From positions 1 through 63,875 of IMG/VR virus record IMGVR_UViG_3300023278_002646: DNA of 63,875 nucleotides; one strand, 5' to 3'. The stretch's first letter is position 1. Every line of letters begins with the position of its first letter. Position numbers and translations under genes: made by a program. The notes beneath the pieces are model-generated. The model had not been told where the DNA came from and searched no databases. It was given only the letters and a program-made list of their open reading frames with translations. The stretch comes from a virus. Shown one piece after another: positions 46,526 to 55,137 of the stretch.

Positions 46526-47115
46526 TTCTTAAACACTCCCATTTTACGAAGATCTGGCCAGTCCTCCAAGGTCCATTGTCGAGGTTCTGTTGCAATTGCC
46601 TCCGGTAATTTTTCAAGTCCTTTTATCGCAGTCTCTGGTGTCATATAGTAATGATATCCAACTGTTGTAATATCTTGAGATGCCCATGGAATATCCGGAA
46701 GCCGGCCATCGTAAGACATTTTTTTAAGTTCTGCGGCTGCAGCTAGATCGTCACACAATATAATGCCGCCGCGGCCCAAACTTAAATGCTTACGGAATTG
46801 AAAACTCACGCACATAAAGGTTCCTGGCATATAGGAATGCTCTTTCCATAGCACTGCAGCATCGATAATATTAGTTCCACCAAGATAATAATAATCTAGC
46901 CAATTTTCCTGTCGCCACTCCAGTTCAATATTCAACTTTCTTGATAACATCGGCACAGATATATATGTCTGCACCGGTGTTGAAAATTTCTTTACATTTT
47001 GGTGGCGCAGGCATAATTCTAAGCCGTGAGTGCAACAATCTACCGCTATAGCGTATGGTGCTCCAAAAAATTTAGCTATTTCTTTTTCAAATTTAGATAC
47101 TGCCTCGAAACTCAT
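46522..47115 (-). CDS. Minimal DegT/DnrJ/EryC1-like aminotransferase (197 aa)
   Basis: 197 residues, about half the usual 370. The N-terminal FEKEIAKFFGAPYAIAVDCC matches the family start (E-x-E-x-A-x-x-x-G). TNIIDAAVLWKE corresponds to the PLP-stacking D-A-A motif. FQFRKHLSLGRGGIILCDD matches the Schiff-base motif (S-F-x-x-x-K-x-x-x-x-G-x-G-G) with Lys kept. What follows is cut short: the C-terminal domain is nearly absent, and about 30 residues between strands are missing near residue 80. It could be an active minimal enzyme, or a PLP-fold protein with a changed role. Codon coupling to both neighbours argues against a decayed gene. Confidence 0.75.
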   Translation of the reverse strand: MSFEAVSKFEKEIAKFFGAPYAIAVDCCTHGLELCLRHQNVKKFSTPVQTYISVPMLSRKLNIELEWRQENWLDYYYLGGTNIIDAAVLWKEHSYMPGTFMCVSFQFRKHLSLGRGGIILCDDLAAAAELKKMSYDGRLPDIPWASQDITTVGYHYYMTPETAIKGLEKLPEAIATEPRQWTLEDWPDLRKMGVFKK

Positions 47116-47654
47116 TTAACACACTCCACATTCAAACTCATTAAGATACCATTATCTTTATCCATATGCGGCATATGTGCCTGTGAATGGTCATCAAATT
47201 CTGCATGGTCGGTCTTCCTCCAATCCCACATCCTGCAATCAGAAAATCCAGCTTGTTCTAGAACTGCACAAATTGATTGAAAATCGTAAACCGTCTTGTG
47301 ATATATAGTCTGGTCTCCCATTGGCATTTTGCCATATAAAAGCCCTACAAAATAATTTAAGTCATACTTACCTTTAGAATACAGATTTGCAATCATCCGA
47401 AAATTGGGAACAGCAATTCTCAAGACTCCCCCTAGTTTTAAAACCCTGTGCCATTCGGTTAGTAGATGCGGGATCTCTTCACGATCAAAATACTCCACTA
47501 CGTGCGAAGCGTATATCAAGTCTACGCTGTCATCCTCATAGTCTGACAGATCTGTAATTGAAAAGGAGTCTAAATGTTCATAATCTCCTGAGTCTATATG
47601 ATCCCACCCTGGTCCAAAGTCTCTCCAGCCACAGCCCATATTTATTTTAATCAT
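47112..47654 (-). CDS. Class I SAM-dependent methyltransferase (type 11-like)
   Basis: 180 residues. INMGCGWRDFGPGWDHIDSG is the SAM loop followed by the acidic Asp; the block DDSVDLIYASHVVEYFDREE is the motif after beta-4; EWHRVLKLGGVLRIAVPNFR is the classic post-motif of Methyltransf_11 members. The substrate is unknown. In this cassette it would methylate a sugar or a lipid-linked glycan. The start overlaps the cupin gene stop by 8 bases and its own stop overlaps the DegT-like start. Confidence 0.85.
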   Translation of the reverse strand: MIKINMGCGWRDFGPGWDHIDSGDYEHLDSFSITDLSDYEDDSVDLIYASHVVEYFDREEIPHLLTEWHRVLKLGGVLRIAVPNFRMIANLYSKGKYDLNYFVGLLYGKMPMGDQTIYHKTVYDFQSICAVLEQAGFSDCRMWDWRKTDHAEFDDHSQAHMPHMDKDNGILMSLNVECVK

Positions 47655-48090
47655 CTGGCATAAACTCCTTGTCTGCCTTTAATCCGTAATAAGGCCCAGA
47701 CTTATACTCCAAAATCAGAGTATCGTCTTTCATAATTTCATATGTATGACCGCCATAAAGTGTGATGGACAAGTCTCCTTGTTCTAGTATTATATTTGTA
47801 ATGTGTGAGAAGTCTTCATCGTATAACGTAGCTTTTACGGCGCCGCGAACCACATACCATGACTCCTGTGCAATCGACGTGCTTGGGACCTCCTTAAAAA
47901 TATGTTTGTGTGCGCGGAAAGTTCTCCCAGCATCGTGCTTCATAACTGCTAGCTGCAGGTATTCCTCGTCTGGAATAATATCTTCCCTAGTATCATTAAA
48001 TAAAGAAGTTCTATAAATAACATGCAGAAGCTTGTCGGGATCTTTTTGGGAATATATTTTCATTGCCGGCGAAGAAGAAAAAATAGTCAT
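47647..48090 (-). CDS. Cupin-domain protein
   Basis: 147 residues. A single beta-barrel pattern is visible: EEYLQLAVMKHDAGRTFRAH, then ESWYVVRGAVKATLYDED, then LEQGDLSITLYGGHTYEI. The first cupin motif keeps His residues (F-R-A-H-K-H) and the second keeps G-G-H. It may be a sugar-nucleotide isomerase (FdtA/WxcM-like) or a binding protein. It starts after an AGGTAAATAAA leader and sits two bases from the GT42-like stop. Confidence 0.7.
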   Translation of the reverse strand: MTIFSSSPAMKIYSQKDPDKLLHVIYRTSLFNDTREDIIPDEEYLQLAVMKHDAGRTFRAHKHIFKEVPSTSIAQESWYVVRGAVKATLYDEDFSHITNIILEQGDLSITLYGGHTYEIMKDDTLILEYKSGPYYGLKADKEFMPDD

Positions 48091-48091
48091 T

Positions 48092-48784
48092 TTATTTACC
48101 TAACGCTTTCTTTAGAGGCATCATCTTAAAGCATCTCAAGGTGCTTGTTGGACTGCAGTTTATAATTTCTACTCCAGCATGCGCTGCCCTGTAGGCAAAT
48201 TTGTTCCAAGTTGGTTTATGAAAATCTTGGCCGCGAGGAATATTATATTCATCCCCAGCCTGTTGATAATCGCTAAACCAGTAATTAGGATTCTCCTTGG
48301 GTGTCTCTTTCATTCGAAGAGCAACCCCGTCTCGTTCGGAGCCATCAACAAATTCTACATAATTGCAATCAACACCCAAAAGAATTATCTTTCTGTATCC
48401 CATACAAACAGCAGCCGAAGATGCATTGGCGCCAGAATTTCCATTATCATGAAAAGACACAAAATCATTATGTGACTTATTCCATTTATTAGTGGTGCCA
48501 TATTGTTGCAGACTTACATACTGAAATTTATCGTTGCCAGACAGGTTTCTAATATAAAAGCACTTTTTAATAGGTGTGTTCTCGATGAGATTGATAAAAC
48601 TTTCTTTATGGTTATCTGTGACACGATAATCAAAGCACCCATGGTAAGTCGGATACCAGTTCATTCTCTCGTAGGCGCGGTAAGCTGCATTCAGCCCAAA
48701 TGTATCATACCCATCAAGATCAGCAAAATCTATATCCGCTAGGGAAGGTCCATTGCCCATCAGAATAATTGTTTTTTCACTCAT
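48092..48784 (-). CDS. GT42 sialyltransferase-like / DUF115-type protein
   Basis: 230 residues. IILMGNGPSLADIDFADLDG near the start matches the nucleotide-binding loop of GT42 sialyltransferases such as Campylobacter Cst-II (A-G-N-G-P-S-L-x-x-I-D-x-x-x-L), followed by YDTFGLNAAYR. Later, NSGANASSAAVCMGYRKIIL then LGVDCNYVEF parallels the second GT42 motif (S-G-x-x-x-x-x-x-A-x-x-x-G-Y-x-x-I-x-x-x-G-x-D). DUF115 proteins also carry G-N-G-P-S-L, so a non-transferase role is possible. CMP-sugar genes downstream favour a CMP-sugar-dependent transferase. Confidence 0.65.
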   Translation of the reverse strand: MSEKTIILMGNGPSLADIDFADLDGYDTFGLNAAYRAYERMNWYPTYHGCFDYRVTDNHKESFINLIENTPIKKCFYIRNLSGNDKFQYVSLQQYGTTNKWNKSHNDFVSFHDNGNSGANASSAAVCMGYRKIILLGVDCNYVEFVDGSERDGVALRMKETPKENPNYWFSDYQQAGDEYNIPRGQDFHKPTWNKFAYRAAHAGVEIINCSPTSTLRCFKMMPLKKALGK

Positions 48785-49629
48785 ATATTACTCCAAAAAT
48801 CATTCATTTGATTTTGAATATGTCTTTTGATGCTTTCTGACGTTTTAAACCATTTCTCATCTTTATGTTGAACATTATCATTTAATTTTAGATCACAACC
48901 CAAAATTTTTGCTTCCATTACAATTCTAGGGCATGTGTCTCCTCCCAATGGGCGAAAAATAAGACCCCTTGAAGTAGAGAGTTTTATTAGCATTTCGTGA
49001 TAAGGCAAACCATTTATTACTTCATAATTAAGATTATTGTTTTTAGCAAAATTAATATTATCTTTGGTACCCTTAATCCAAGAGTTGGAACCTAATATCA
49101 AATACTTATTATCTTTAATATTATCTTTAATGGAAAACATAAATTTAAGATCTCCCTTATTAAACACAGAATTTAGAACACTTGTTTTTTCTGATCTTAA
49201 AAAGATTAGATTATTTAAATATGTTTGCCTCTGTATCACAGACATAAACCATATGTGATTTGCATACCCATAAAATGCTCTGTTAATCTTTCCGGTAGTG
49301 GATATATGGCAGTCGCATTTCATTCCTGTTTCAGCCAAATGTTTTTCAGGAGATCGATAAATACAGTATTTATAATCATATTCAATAATTGAATAATTAA
49401 TGTTTTTGCATAAGAATACTTTCATTCTATCATTAAGCAAAGAAAAATTACATATAACCCAATCAAAATCCTTGTTATCTAATACTTCTTGTTCTGTTAA
49501 GTTACGACAATACTTTTTTTCTATTTTTACGTCTTCTGGCGAGTATGATACTATACTATCTGTTGTAAGTTCGGCGCCTCCAGAATAATCCTCTGAGTAG
49601 AAATCTGCTAAAAATATTATTTTTCTCAT
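48781..49629 (-). CDS. GT-B-like glycosyltransferase (AT-rich gene)
   Basis: 282 residues. FLADFYSEDYSGGAELTTDS has the G-G-A-E-L start of family 4-type glycosyltransferases; LGSNSWIKGTKDNINFAKNN marks the start of the second Rossmann lobe; IFRPLGGDTCPRIVMEAKIL carries the nucleotide-sugar E-A motif. The gene is visibly richer in A/T and Lys/Asn/Ile codons than its neighbours, which suggests a separate origin. Its stop overlaps the GT42-like start (ATGA). Confidence 0.7.
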   Translation of the reverse strand: MRKIIFLADFYSEDYSGGAELTTDSIVSYSPEDVKIEKKYCRNLTEQEVLDNKDFDWVICNFSLLNDRMKVFLCKNINYSIIEYDYKYCIYRSPEKHLAETGMKCDCHISTTGKINRAFYGYANHIWFMSVIQRQTYLNNLIFLRSEKTSVLNSVFNKGDLKFMFSIKDNIKDNKYLILGSNSWIKGTKDNINFAKNNNLNYEVINGLPYHEMLIKLSTSRGLIFRPLGGDTCPRIVMEAKILGCDLKLNDNVQHKDEKWFKTSESIKRHIQNQMNDFWSNI

Positions 49630-50882
49630 AGTAAATCAGCAAGCAATGAATCTACCTCTTCTTCCAAGGCTCTTTGTTCCTCTTCATCAACTATACAGTT
49701 AATAAAATTAGAATATATAATCTCATCCGTAAAGTTCTCGCGGATGTAGTTCTTTAAGCCCTCAGCTTCATTACGATAGTGAGTTTCCTTTTCCAGGCAT
49801 TCTGTTAGGGCGCGCTTATAAGAGTTCTCGCGGGCGAAGGCCCACTTTGAATCAGCTTGGATTACTCCATTCCAAACAGCAGACTTTTGAACTTCATTTA
49901 CATCATAGTCAACTCTAACGATTCTTGGAACTTGCTTGCCTTTCTTGTTTGGTTTACAAATAAAGTCCATTTGACCAGACCAAGCTGTCGTAATAAGAGG
50001 CAAACCGTGATAAGCAGCTTCAAACAAAGGAAGCCCATATCCTTCGCCGTGACCAATATTAATCAAAGCTTTCATTGTAGGGTGCTCGTAGAGCCACGCT
50101 AGGTTCCCAGGAGAGACTTCACCATGGATTAGGTATACCGAGCACTTACGCTCGCCAAAAGCCTTTAGAAGAGATTCTAGACGCTTCTGTGTTAACTCTC
50201 GATCCATTACAGAATCAGACGCTGTATTTGTCTTTAATACAAGACCTACATCCTCCTCATTCCTGAACGTCTCAACAAACCACTTAACCGTGTTCTCTAG
50301 ATTCTTTCTAGGTCCCCACTGTGATATCGCAAGAAAGTTCTTGTCCGTCTTAAAGTCAATGTTAACTTCTTCTGGTTCAAACTCTCTAACCGGATAGTTG
50401 ACTGCTTCTATTGGAACTTGAAGTCCCCAGCCTTTGATCTCATTTCCGTTTTGATCCTTTACATCATAGGTTGTCTGTTCAAACACCTTCTTAGAGTGAT
50501 TTGATACAACAATCAGCTTATCTACATTATCGTTTGACTTTTGGATCCACTGTGGGGCTACTTTTGTTGTTTCAATGCCGGCAGTATATCCAATGTTTAC
50601 AGGAGCTATCTTTTCAAACTCGTTAGGTACTGTAACTTGTAAAGATATGTCAAACTGACCTTTTTGCTGTACGTGTACTTGTGTCTTAATGAGACACTCG
50701 TTGATAAAGTTAGTTTCTTCATCAATATTTGTTATCTGCCCGGTGCCTCCCCAAGCAATATTGACGATATAAATATCAAATAAATCTGGTCTTGAACGTA
50801 GTGAGCGCAGAGCAAATCGTGATTGCTCGCCATATCCGGATCGAGATAGGATTGGCCCTTTGATTAATACTTTCTTTAACAT
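49626..50882 (-). CDS. Family 4-type glycosyltransferase (418 aa)
   Basis: 418 residues. The N-terminal GPILSRSGYGEQSRFALRSL is the acceptor-side loop; KNFLAISQWGPRKNLENTVK is the start of the C-terminal Rossmann lobe; NIGHGEGYGLPLFEAAYHGL contains the E-x7-E donor-binding motif, followed by PLITTAWSGQMDF. It would transfer a sugar from an NDP donor. It overlaps the next glycosyltransferase gene by one base; the two form a pair at the head of the cassette. Confidence 0.85.
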   Translation of the reverse strand: MLKKVLIKGPILSRSGYGEQSRFALRSLRSRPDLFDIYIVNIAWGGTGQITNIDEETNFINECLIKTQVHVQQKGQFDISLQVTVPNEFEKIAPVNIGYTAGIETTKVAPQWIQKSNDNVDKLIVVSNHSKKVFEQTTYDVKDQNGNEIKGWGLQVPIEAVNYPVREFEPEEVNIDFKTDKNFLAISQWGPRKNLENTVKWFVETFRNEEDVGLVLKTNTASDSVMDRELTQKRLESLLKAFGERKCSVYLIHGEVSPGNLAWLYEHPTMKALINIGHGEGYGLPLFEAAYHGLPLITTAWSGQMDFICKPNKKGKQVPRIVRVDYDVNEVQKSAVWNGVIQADSKWAFARENSYKRALTECLEKETHYRNEAEGLKNYIRENFTDEIIYSNFINCIVDEEEQRALEEEVDSLLADLL

Positions 50883-52132
50883 TAAAATACCCTCACTTCG
50901 TATGCATTGTAACCTTCACGGTCTTCCCAAGAACCCTTTTCTTCGTGGATTGAAGTAAACAACTCATCCCATCTTTGAACATACTTATCAAAGTTAAAAC
51001 GATCTTGTGTCCAGGCTCTTCCCTTGACGCCGAGTTCTGTTCTCTTCTCATCGCCCATCTCATATAGTTCAACCATAGCATTAACAAAATCATCTTTACT
51101 TAGACGATCTTCGTGAATAAATGGAACCTGCTGGGAGCCAATGATTGCCTTTGAAACCGGGTTCAATCCTATTCCAAAGAACTGTTCTCCGTCAGTTACT
51201 TGATCCTGTAATCCGCCCGTCATATTAACTAAGATAGGAGTTCCGCAAGATAGTGATTCTAACGTTGAAAGACCAAACCCTTCGGCATCAGAGATACACG
51301 CTGTTACATCCGCAATGTTATACATATGTGCTAGATCTCTCGCATTGACCTTTTCTCGCGAAAATAAAACTTGTCCTTCTGTTAATCCAAGTTCGTGAAT
51401 AATTGCTTCCAAGTCTTGTCCATGCTGATCCTTTACATCAGTATGCATAATCAAGCACGCATTCTCATGACCAACCTTATCTAAGAAGTCTTTAAACCAC
51501 CAGATTAAAGTGCCTGATTGTTTGCGGCGGGCATTTCTGCTATTCCAGAAACATACAAACTTATTATCTAGATTCTTTTGCTGTCTCCATTTAAGAATGT
51601 CGTCTTTTTCAAGAGGTTTAAAGATCTCGCCGTCAACTGCGTGAGGGATATAAGAAGAATCAACCTCTGGTGCTACTGTCTCGACAATATCGTGCGTAAG
51701 CTTTGATATACAAGCAACATGATCGTTGGATAGATAGAACTTACGGTTATAGGTAGGATAAGGATAGTTGTCCCAAACATGGTAATAAACCATTGGAACG
51801 TTGGCTCTAATTTCGTTCTCGATGTTCCAAAGCCATCCATAGAACCTAGGATCGGTCATAAACCACAGAATATCAGGCTTTTGCTGCTTGATCATTGCGC
51901 GGACCATATCTGGATTACCGTATCCATCAACAGGCCATATAACCCAATCTTCTCCCCACTCTTCAAGATGCTGAGGGTCGTGATTTGGGTGCTTTACGGC
52001 ACCACCAAAAGAAACAAACTGGTATTTACCAGTCTTAAGCATTCCTTCGATCATATATTTTGTTTGAGTTCCAACACCGCTTGGGGACAGTGGGTGGTCA
52101 CTGATAGTAAAGATCTTAATCTTCTCTGACAT
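50882..52132 (-). CDS. Family 4-type glycosyltransferase (416 aa)
   Basis: 416 residues. The start KIKIFTISDHPLSPSGVGTQ, the block FVCFWNSRNARRKQSGTLIW and the donor-binding ISDAEGFGLSTLESLSCGTP then ILVNMTGGLQD define a GT4 enzyme (E-x7-E present). It begins the cassette, eight bases after the PD-(D/E)XK nuclease stop. GC content looks higher than in the middle of the cassette. Confidence 0.85.
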   Translation of the reverse strand: MSEKIKIFTISDHPLSPSGVGTQTKYMIEGMLKTGKYQFVSFGGAVKHPNHDPQHLEEWGEDWVIWPVDGYGNPDMVRAMIKQQKPDILWFMTDPRFYGWLWNIENEIRANVPMVYYHVWDNYPYPTYNRKFYLSNDHVACISKLTHDIVETVAPEVDSSYIPHAVDGEIFKPLEKDDILKWRQQKNLDNKFVCFWNSRNARRKQSGTLIWWFKDFLDKVGHENACLIMHTDVKDQHGQDLEAIIHELGLTEGQVLFSREKVNARDLAHMYNIADVTACISDAEGFGLSTLESLSCGTPILVNMTGGLQDQVTDGEQFFGIGLNPVSKAIIGSQQVPFIHEDRLSKDDFVNAMVELYEMGDEKRTELGVKGRAWTQDRFNFDKYVQRWDELFTSIHEEKGSWEDREGYNAYEVRVF

Positions 52133-52140
52133 TTAGTTTC

Positions 52141-52926
52141 CTATCTACAATGTTCTGTATTCCGGAGAGAACAGGGATACGGTTTCGAACAGTTCAGTCT
52201 ATTCTTGATTGTGAAACCAGTTTTAATATTGTATATCGCCTGATACAAAAGTTTAAGAGCATTTTCAGTTTTTTTAGATCCGCTAGTAACTCTAAAAATC
52301 TCAACTCTTTTACTTTTTGCTGTTCTCTTTAATAAAGCAAAGTGTGTTTCTACATCTTTGGGGTCTAACTTGTGCTTCTGGCAGAAGAAGTGCTTGTATA
52401 AAGTTAACTGGTATGTTACTAACTTCTCTGCTTTCTTTCTTGAATCCCAGCCCCAAGAGCAAGTCTTCCAATCAAAGATATGATATTTGTCTCCTACCTT
52501 CACTACCGCATCAACGAATCCTTTAAAGTTATAACCAAAGTTTTCTATCTCTTCATATAAGAGTTCTTCGGAAGAGTAAACCTCATAGTCGCCAAAGTAG
52601 TCGTCTAGTGCGTCTTCTACTTCTGCTAGGATTGCTGGTCCTGCTGTGCGCATCTGGACGATATTCTTATTGTTTACTTCAACATTCTTTTCAGCAAGTT
52701 TTTGTAGTTCTTGATCGAAGCCAATCTGGAATACTTTTTCTTCGTCAATGTTCTCGCGAAGAAGCTTCTTTTCACATACGTCGTGAATAGCAGTGCCGAA
52801 TGCGGTATATTCGTTGCCCTCAAATGAGGCAACCTTTTCGATCCAGTTCTTTTTGTGATAGTGGGGGCAGTGTGCCCAGTCTTTTAGTTCGGAATATGAG
52901 ATATGTGTTTTCTTATTATCGACCAT
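52141..52926 (-). CDS. PD-(D/E)XK nuclease, Cas4/RecB-like with Cys cluster
   Basis: 261 residues. Catalytic residues are in order: His49 (GTAIHDV), Asp139 (FKGFVDAVV), Asp152 and Lys154 (IFDWKT), and Gln173/Tyr177 (TYQLTLYKHF), the pattern of RecB/Cas4-type exonucleases. Cys20 near the start and Cys246, Cys252 and Cys260 at the very end could bind a 4Fe-4S cluster as in Cas4 and AddB, although the spacing differs. In phages such enzymes act in recombination or DNA-end processing. It overlaps the upstream HEAAH-protein gene by 11 bases. Confidence 0.85.
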   Translation of the reverse strand: MVDNKKTHISYSELKDWAHCPHYHKKNWIEKVASFEGNEYTAFGTAIHDVCEKKLLRENIDEEKVFQIGFDQELQKLAEKNVEVNNKNIVQMRTAGPAILAEVEDALDDYFGDYEVYSSEELLYEEIENFGYNFKGFVDAVVKVGDKYHIFDWKTCSWGWDSRKKAEKLVTYQLTLYKHFFCQKHKLDPKDVETHFALLKRTAKSKRVEIFRVTSGSKKTENALKLLYQAIYNIKTGFTIKNRLNCSKPYPCSLRNTEHCR

Positions 52927-53542
52927 TCAGGACTGCTTCGACTTTCTGGTATAGCACCGGGCTTATCTTTCTAAGATACTGTGGACTCTCTGTAAAGTAT
53001 TTCTCAAATCCGTTAGCAAAATACTCTTGAATAGAGGTTGCTCCATATGGTGAGCAAAATAGCCCCATTGTTATAGACAACAAAGTAGGATACCCAACTA
53101 CATCCGATAGAAAGTTATCAAATGCCTCGTTGTATTCTAAATATTCATATCTTCTCTGTGGCACTTGATCGAACCCAGCAGCATTAAGAAGATGATAAAG
53201 ACGCCTTCTCTTTCCAGCAAACTCGGCTACCAAACTATCATCATAAATAAAGTTAGGATCTACAGCCTCGGCAGCGTGAGCGGCTTCGTGAACAAAGTTC
53301 TCAATCATATCCTCGTTTGTAGGTTCATCTAACTTCATATAAATCGCACCATCGCTATAAGCAGCGTTGCGACCATCTAACTTTGGATTTTCCGAGATAT
53401 AACAAACATCAACATTTTGTAGAACTGCTCTCGGTAACAGTTCTTCTATTTGATTACAGAAAAGCGGAATATCAACTTGGGGTTCTGTTTCCCCAAATAC
53501 AAAAACAGGAATATTATGAATGTAATATTCTCTGTTAAACAT
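52916..53542 (-). CDS. Putative zincin-like protein with HEAAH motif
   Basis: 208 residues. FVHEAAHAAE at 83-92 has the H-E-x-x-H zinc site (His85, Glu86, His89), and Glu107 in LVAEFAGKRRR could be the third ligand. There is no signal peptide. Upstream strands (GAIYMKLDEPTNEDMIEN) fit a metalloprotease fold. The substrate is unknown. It lies between the 79-residue helical protein and the nuclease, coupled by short overlaps. Confidence 0.65.
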   Translation of the reverse strand: MFNREYYIHNIPVFVFGETEPQVDIPLFCNQIEELLPRAVLQNVDVCYISENPKLDGRNAAYSDGAIYMKLDEPTNEDMIENFVHEAAHAAEAVDPNFIYDDSLVAEFAGKRRRLYHLLNAAGFDQVPQRRYEYLEYNEAFDNFLSDVVGYPTLLSITMGLFCSPYGATSIQEYFANGFEKYFTESPQYLRKISPVLYQKVEAVLNGR

Positions 53543-53774
53543 TCTTCTTTTCCATCTGCTCTATATCATTTAGAGCCTGCTCATATCCTCGTAAAAAGTT
53601 CTCTTCGGCAACAGCCATCAAAAACTCTGGGAACTCTGCTGCGAAGACTTCAACAGCCATATGAACTGTGATCTCTTCTTCTGCTGCTGCTAGTCGTTCA
53701 CCAATATAGTTAACGACTAAATCTTTAAGTCCTGTTTGCGAACTTACAACTTCTCTTAACGCCTCGTTTTCCAT
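53535..53774 (-). CDS. Small acidic helical protein (79 aa)
   Basis: 79 residues, acidic, almost entirely helical by composition (ENEALREVVSSQTGLKDLVV, AAAEEEITVHMAVEVFAAEF). A GAGGT Shine-Dalgarno precedes the ATG. The stop overlaps the HEAAH-protein start by 8 bases. No family is recognised. Confidence 0.65.
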   Translation of the reverse strand: MENEALREVVSSQTGLKDLVVNYIGERLAAAEEEITVHMAVEVFAAEFPEFLMAVAEENFLRGYEQALNDIEQMEKKNV

Positions 53775-53783
53775 TTCTTAACC

Positions 53784-55103
53784 TCATAAGTTTTCTGCGG
53801 CGAAGGTAGCAACTCTTGAGCGTTCTCCCTTAAGTAAGGTTACGTGGGCTGCTAACTCAAAATTCTTAAACTTCTCAACAGCGTGAGTAAGTCCATTTGT
53901 CGTAGCATCGATGTAAACATTATCAATCTGTTCCACATCGCCCGTTAGCACAATCTTTGTTCCTTCACCAACTCTTGTAATGATAGTCTTTAATTCGTGA
54001 GTTGTCAAGTTTTGTGCCTCATCAATGATAATAAAAGCCTTTCCAATCGATCGACCTCGAATATAAGTGATGGCTTCAATCTCGATTGTGCCTTGTTCCA
54101 TATACATATCAAGAGTTACCTTATCATTCCCCATAAGAGTCTGTAAGTTGTCCTGAATAGGCATAAGCCAAGGAGACATCTTTTCTTCCATTGTTCCCGG
54201 CAAGAATCCAATGTCCTTTCCAAGCGGCTGTACCGGTCGAGAAACGATTACACGAGTGTAGGTGCTGCTACGGTCGTCTAAGGTCTGTTCAAGGGCAGCA
54301 GCAATCGCACAGAGCGTCTTACCGCTACCAGCCTTACCGATGGCTGTAACAACCTCAATGTCCGGGTCCATTAAAGCATCAATCAAGAAAGATTGCTCTT
54401 TGTTTCTTGGCTTGATTCCCCATACACCCTTCTTATCCTTGTGTAGTCTGCGAATGGGTGTGTGATCATTTAAATATCTACCTAATGCTGTCTTTTTCTC
54501 GTTTGCGTTTGAGATAAGCATTACATATTCATTTGTTTTAAGATTTACACCGTCAAGATAAACGTCTTCCTTCTCATAGAACTGATCTACGATTTCATCA
54601 TCTACTAGGATCTCTGTAAATCCAGTGTAAATGGAGTCGCTATCATCAACTATTTGCTGGTTTTGAAAATCTTCACAAGGCAATCCAATCGCGTCTGCAA
54701 TAACACGCATATTGATGTCGCGTGATACAAGGATTACTTGTCTTTCAGATTCTCTCGCTACTGTTCTTGCCGTAGCAATAATAAGATGATCTGGAATCTT
54801 AATATCCAAATCTGGTGGAAGATCATCTCTATCTATATCAGAAGCAGAAACAGATCGTATAAGTCCAAGACCTTCACGGATAAGGACTCCTTCCTTGAGA
54901 GAACCCTTATCACGGAGTTCATCCCAAATACGAATGATTTTTCTTGCCTGGGCACCAACTAAATCTTGGCGCTTCTTATGCTTATCAATCTCTTCAAATA
55001 CTTTTAAAGGAACATAAATGTCGTGGGTTTTAAAAGCGTATATTGCGTCTGCATTCGTTAGATAAACGCTAGTATCTAACACATATATTTTTTTAGGGCT
55101 CAT
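53784..55103 (-). CDS. phoH: PhoH-family ATPase with N-terminal PIN domain
   Basis: 439 residues, the full PIN-PhoH length. Residues 1-150 are a PIN-type nuclease domain (VLDTSVYLTNADAI, IPDHLIIATA, ILVSRDINMRVIAD, with acidic active-site residues). Residues of about 235-439 are the PhoH ATPase: Walker A GKAGSGKT, SRPVQPLGKDIGFLPGTMEE, Walker B AFIIIDEAQN, LTGDVEQID. Such proteins are linked to RNA processing and are common in marine phages. The combination suggests a nucleic-acid-dependent ATPase/RNase. Confidence 0.93.
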   Translation of the reverse strand: MSPKKIYVLDTSVYLTNADAIYAFKTHDIYVPLKVFEEIDKHKKRQDLVGAQARKIIRIWDELRDKGSLKEGVLIREGLGLIRSVSASDIDRDDLPPDLDIKIPDHLIIATARTVARESERQVILVSRDINMRVIADAIGLPCEDFQNQQIVDDSDSIYTGFTEILVDDEIVDQFYEKEDVYLDGVNLKTNEYVMLISNANEKKTALGRYLNDHTPIRRLHKDKKGVWGIKPRNKEQSFLIDALMDPDIEVVTAIGKAGSGKTLCAIAAALEQTLDDRSSTYTRVIVSRPVQPLGKDIGFLPGTMEEKMSPWLMPIQDNLQTLMGNDKVTLDMYMEQGTIEIEAITYIRGRSIGKAFIIIDEAQNLTTHELKTIITRVGEGTKIVLTGDVEQIDNVYIDATTNGLTHAVEKFKNFELAAHVTLLKGERSRVATFAAENL

Positions 55104-55137
55104 AACGATCCAATCTGTAATAAGTAGAGTATGGCTT

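Noticed and set aside
46522-47115. DegT-like gene as a pseudogene
   Set aside because: There is no stop or frameshift, the catalytic Lys is kept and both ends are coupled to neighbours.
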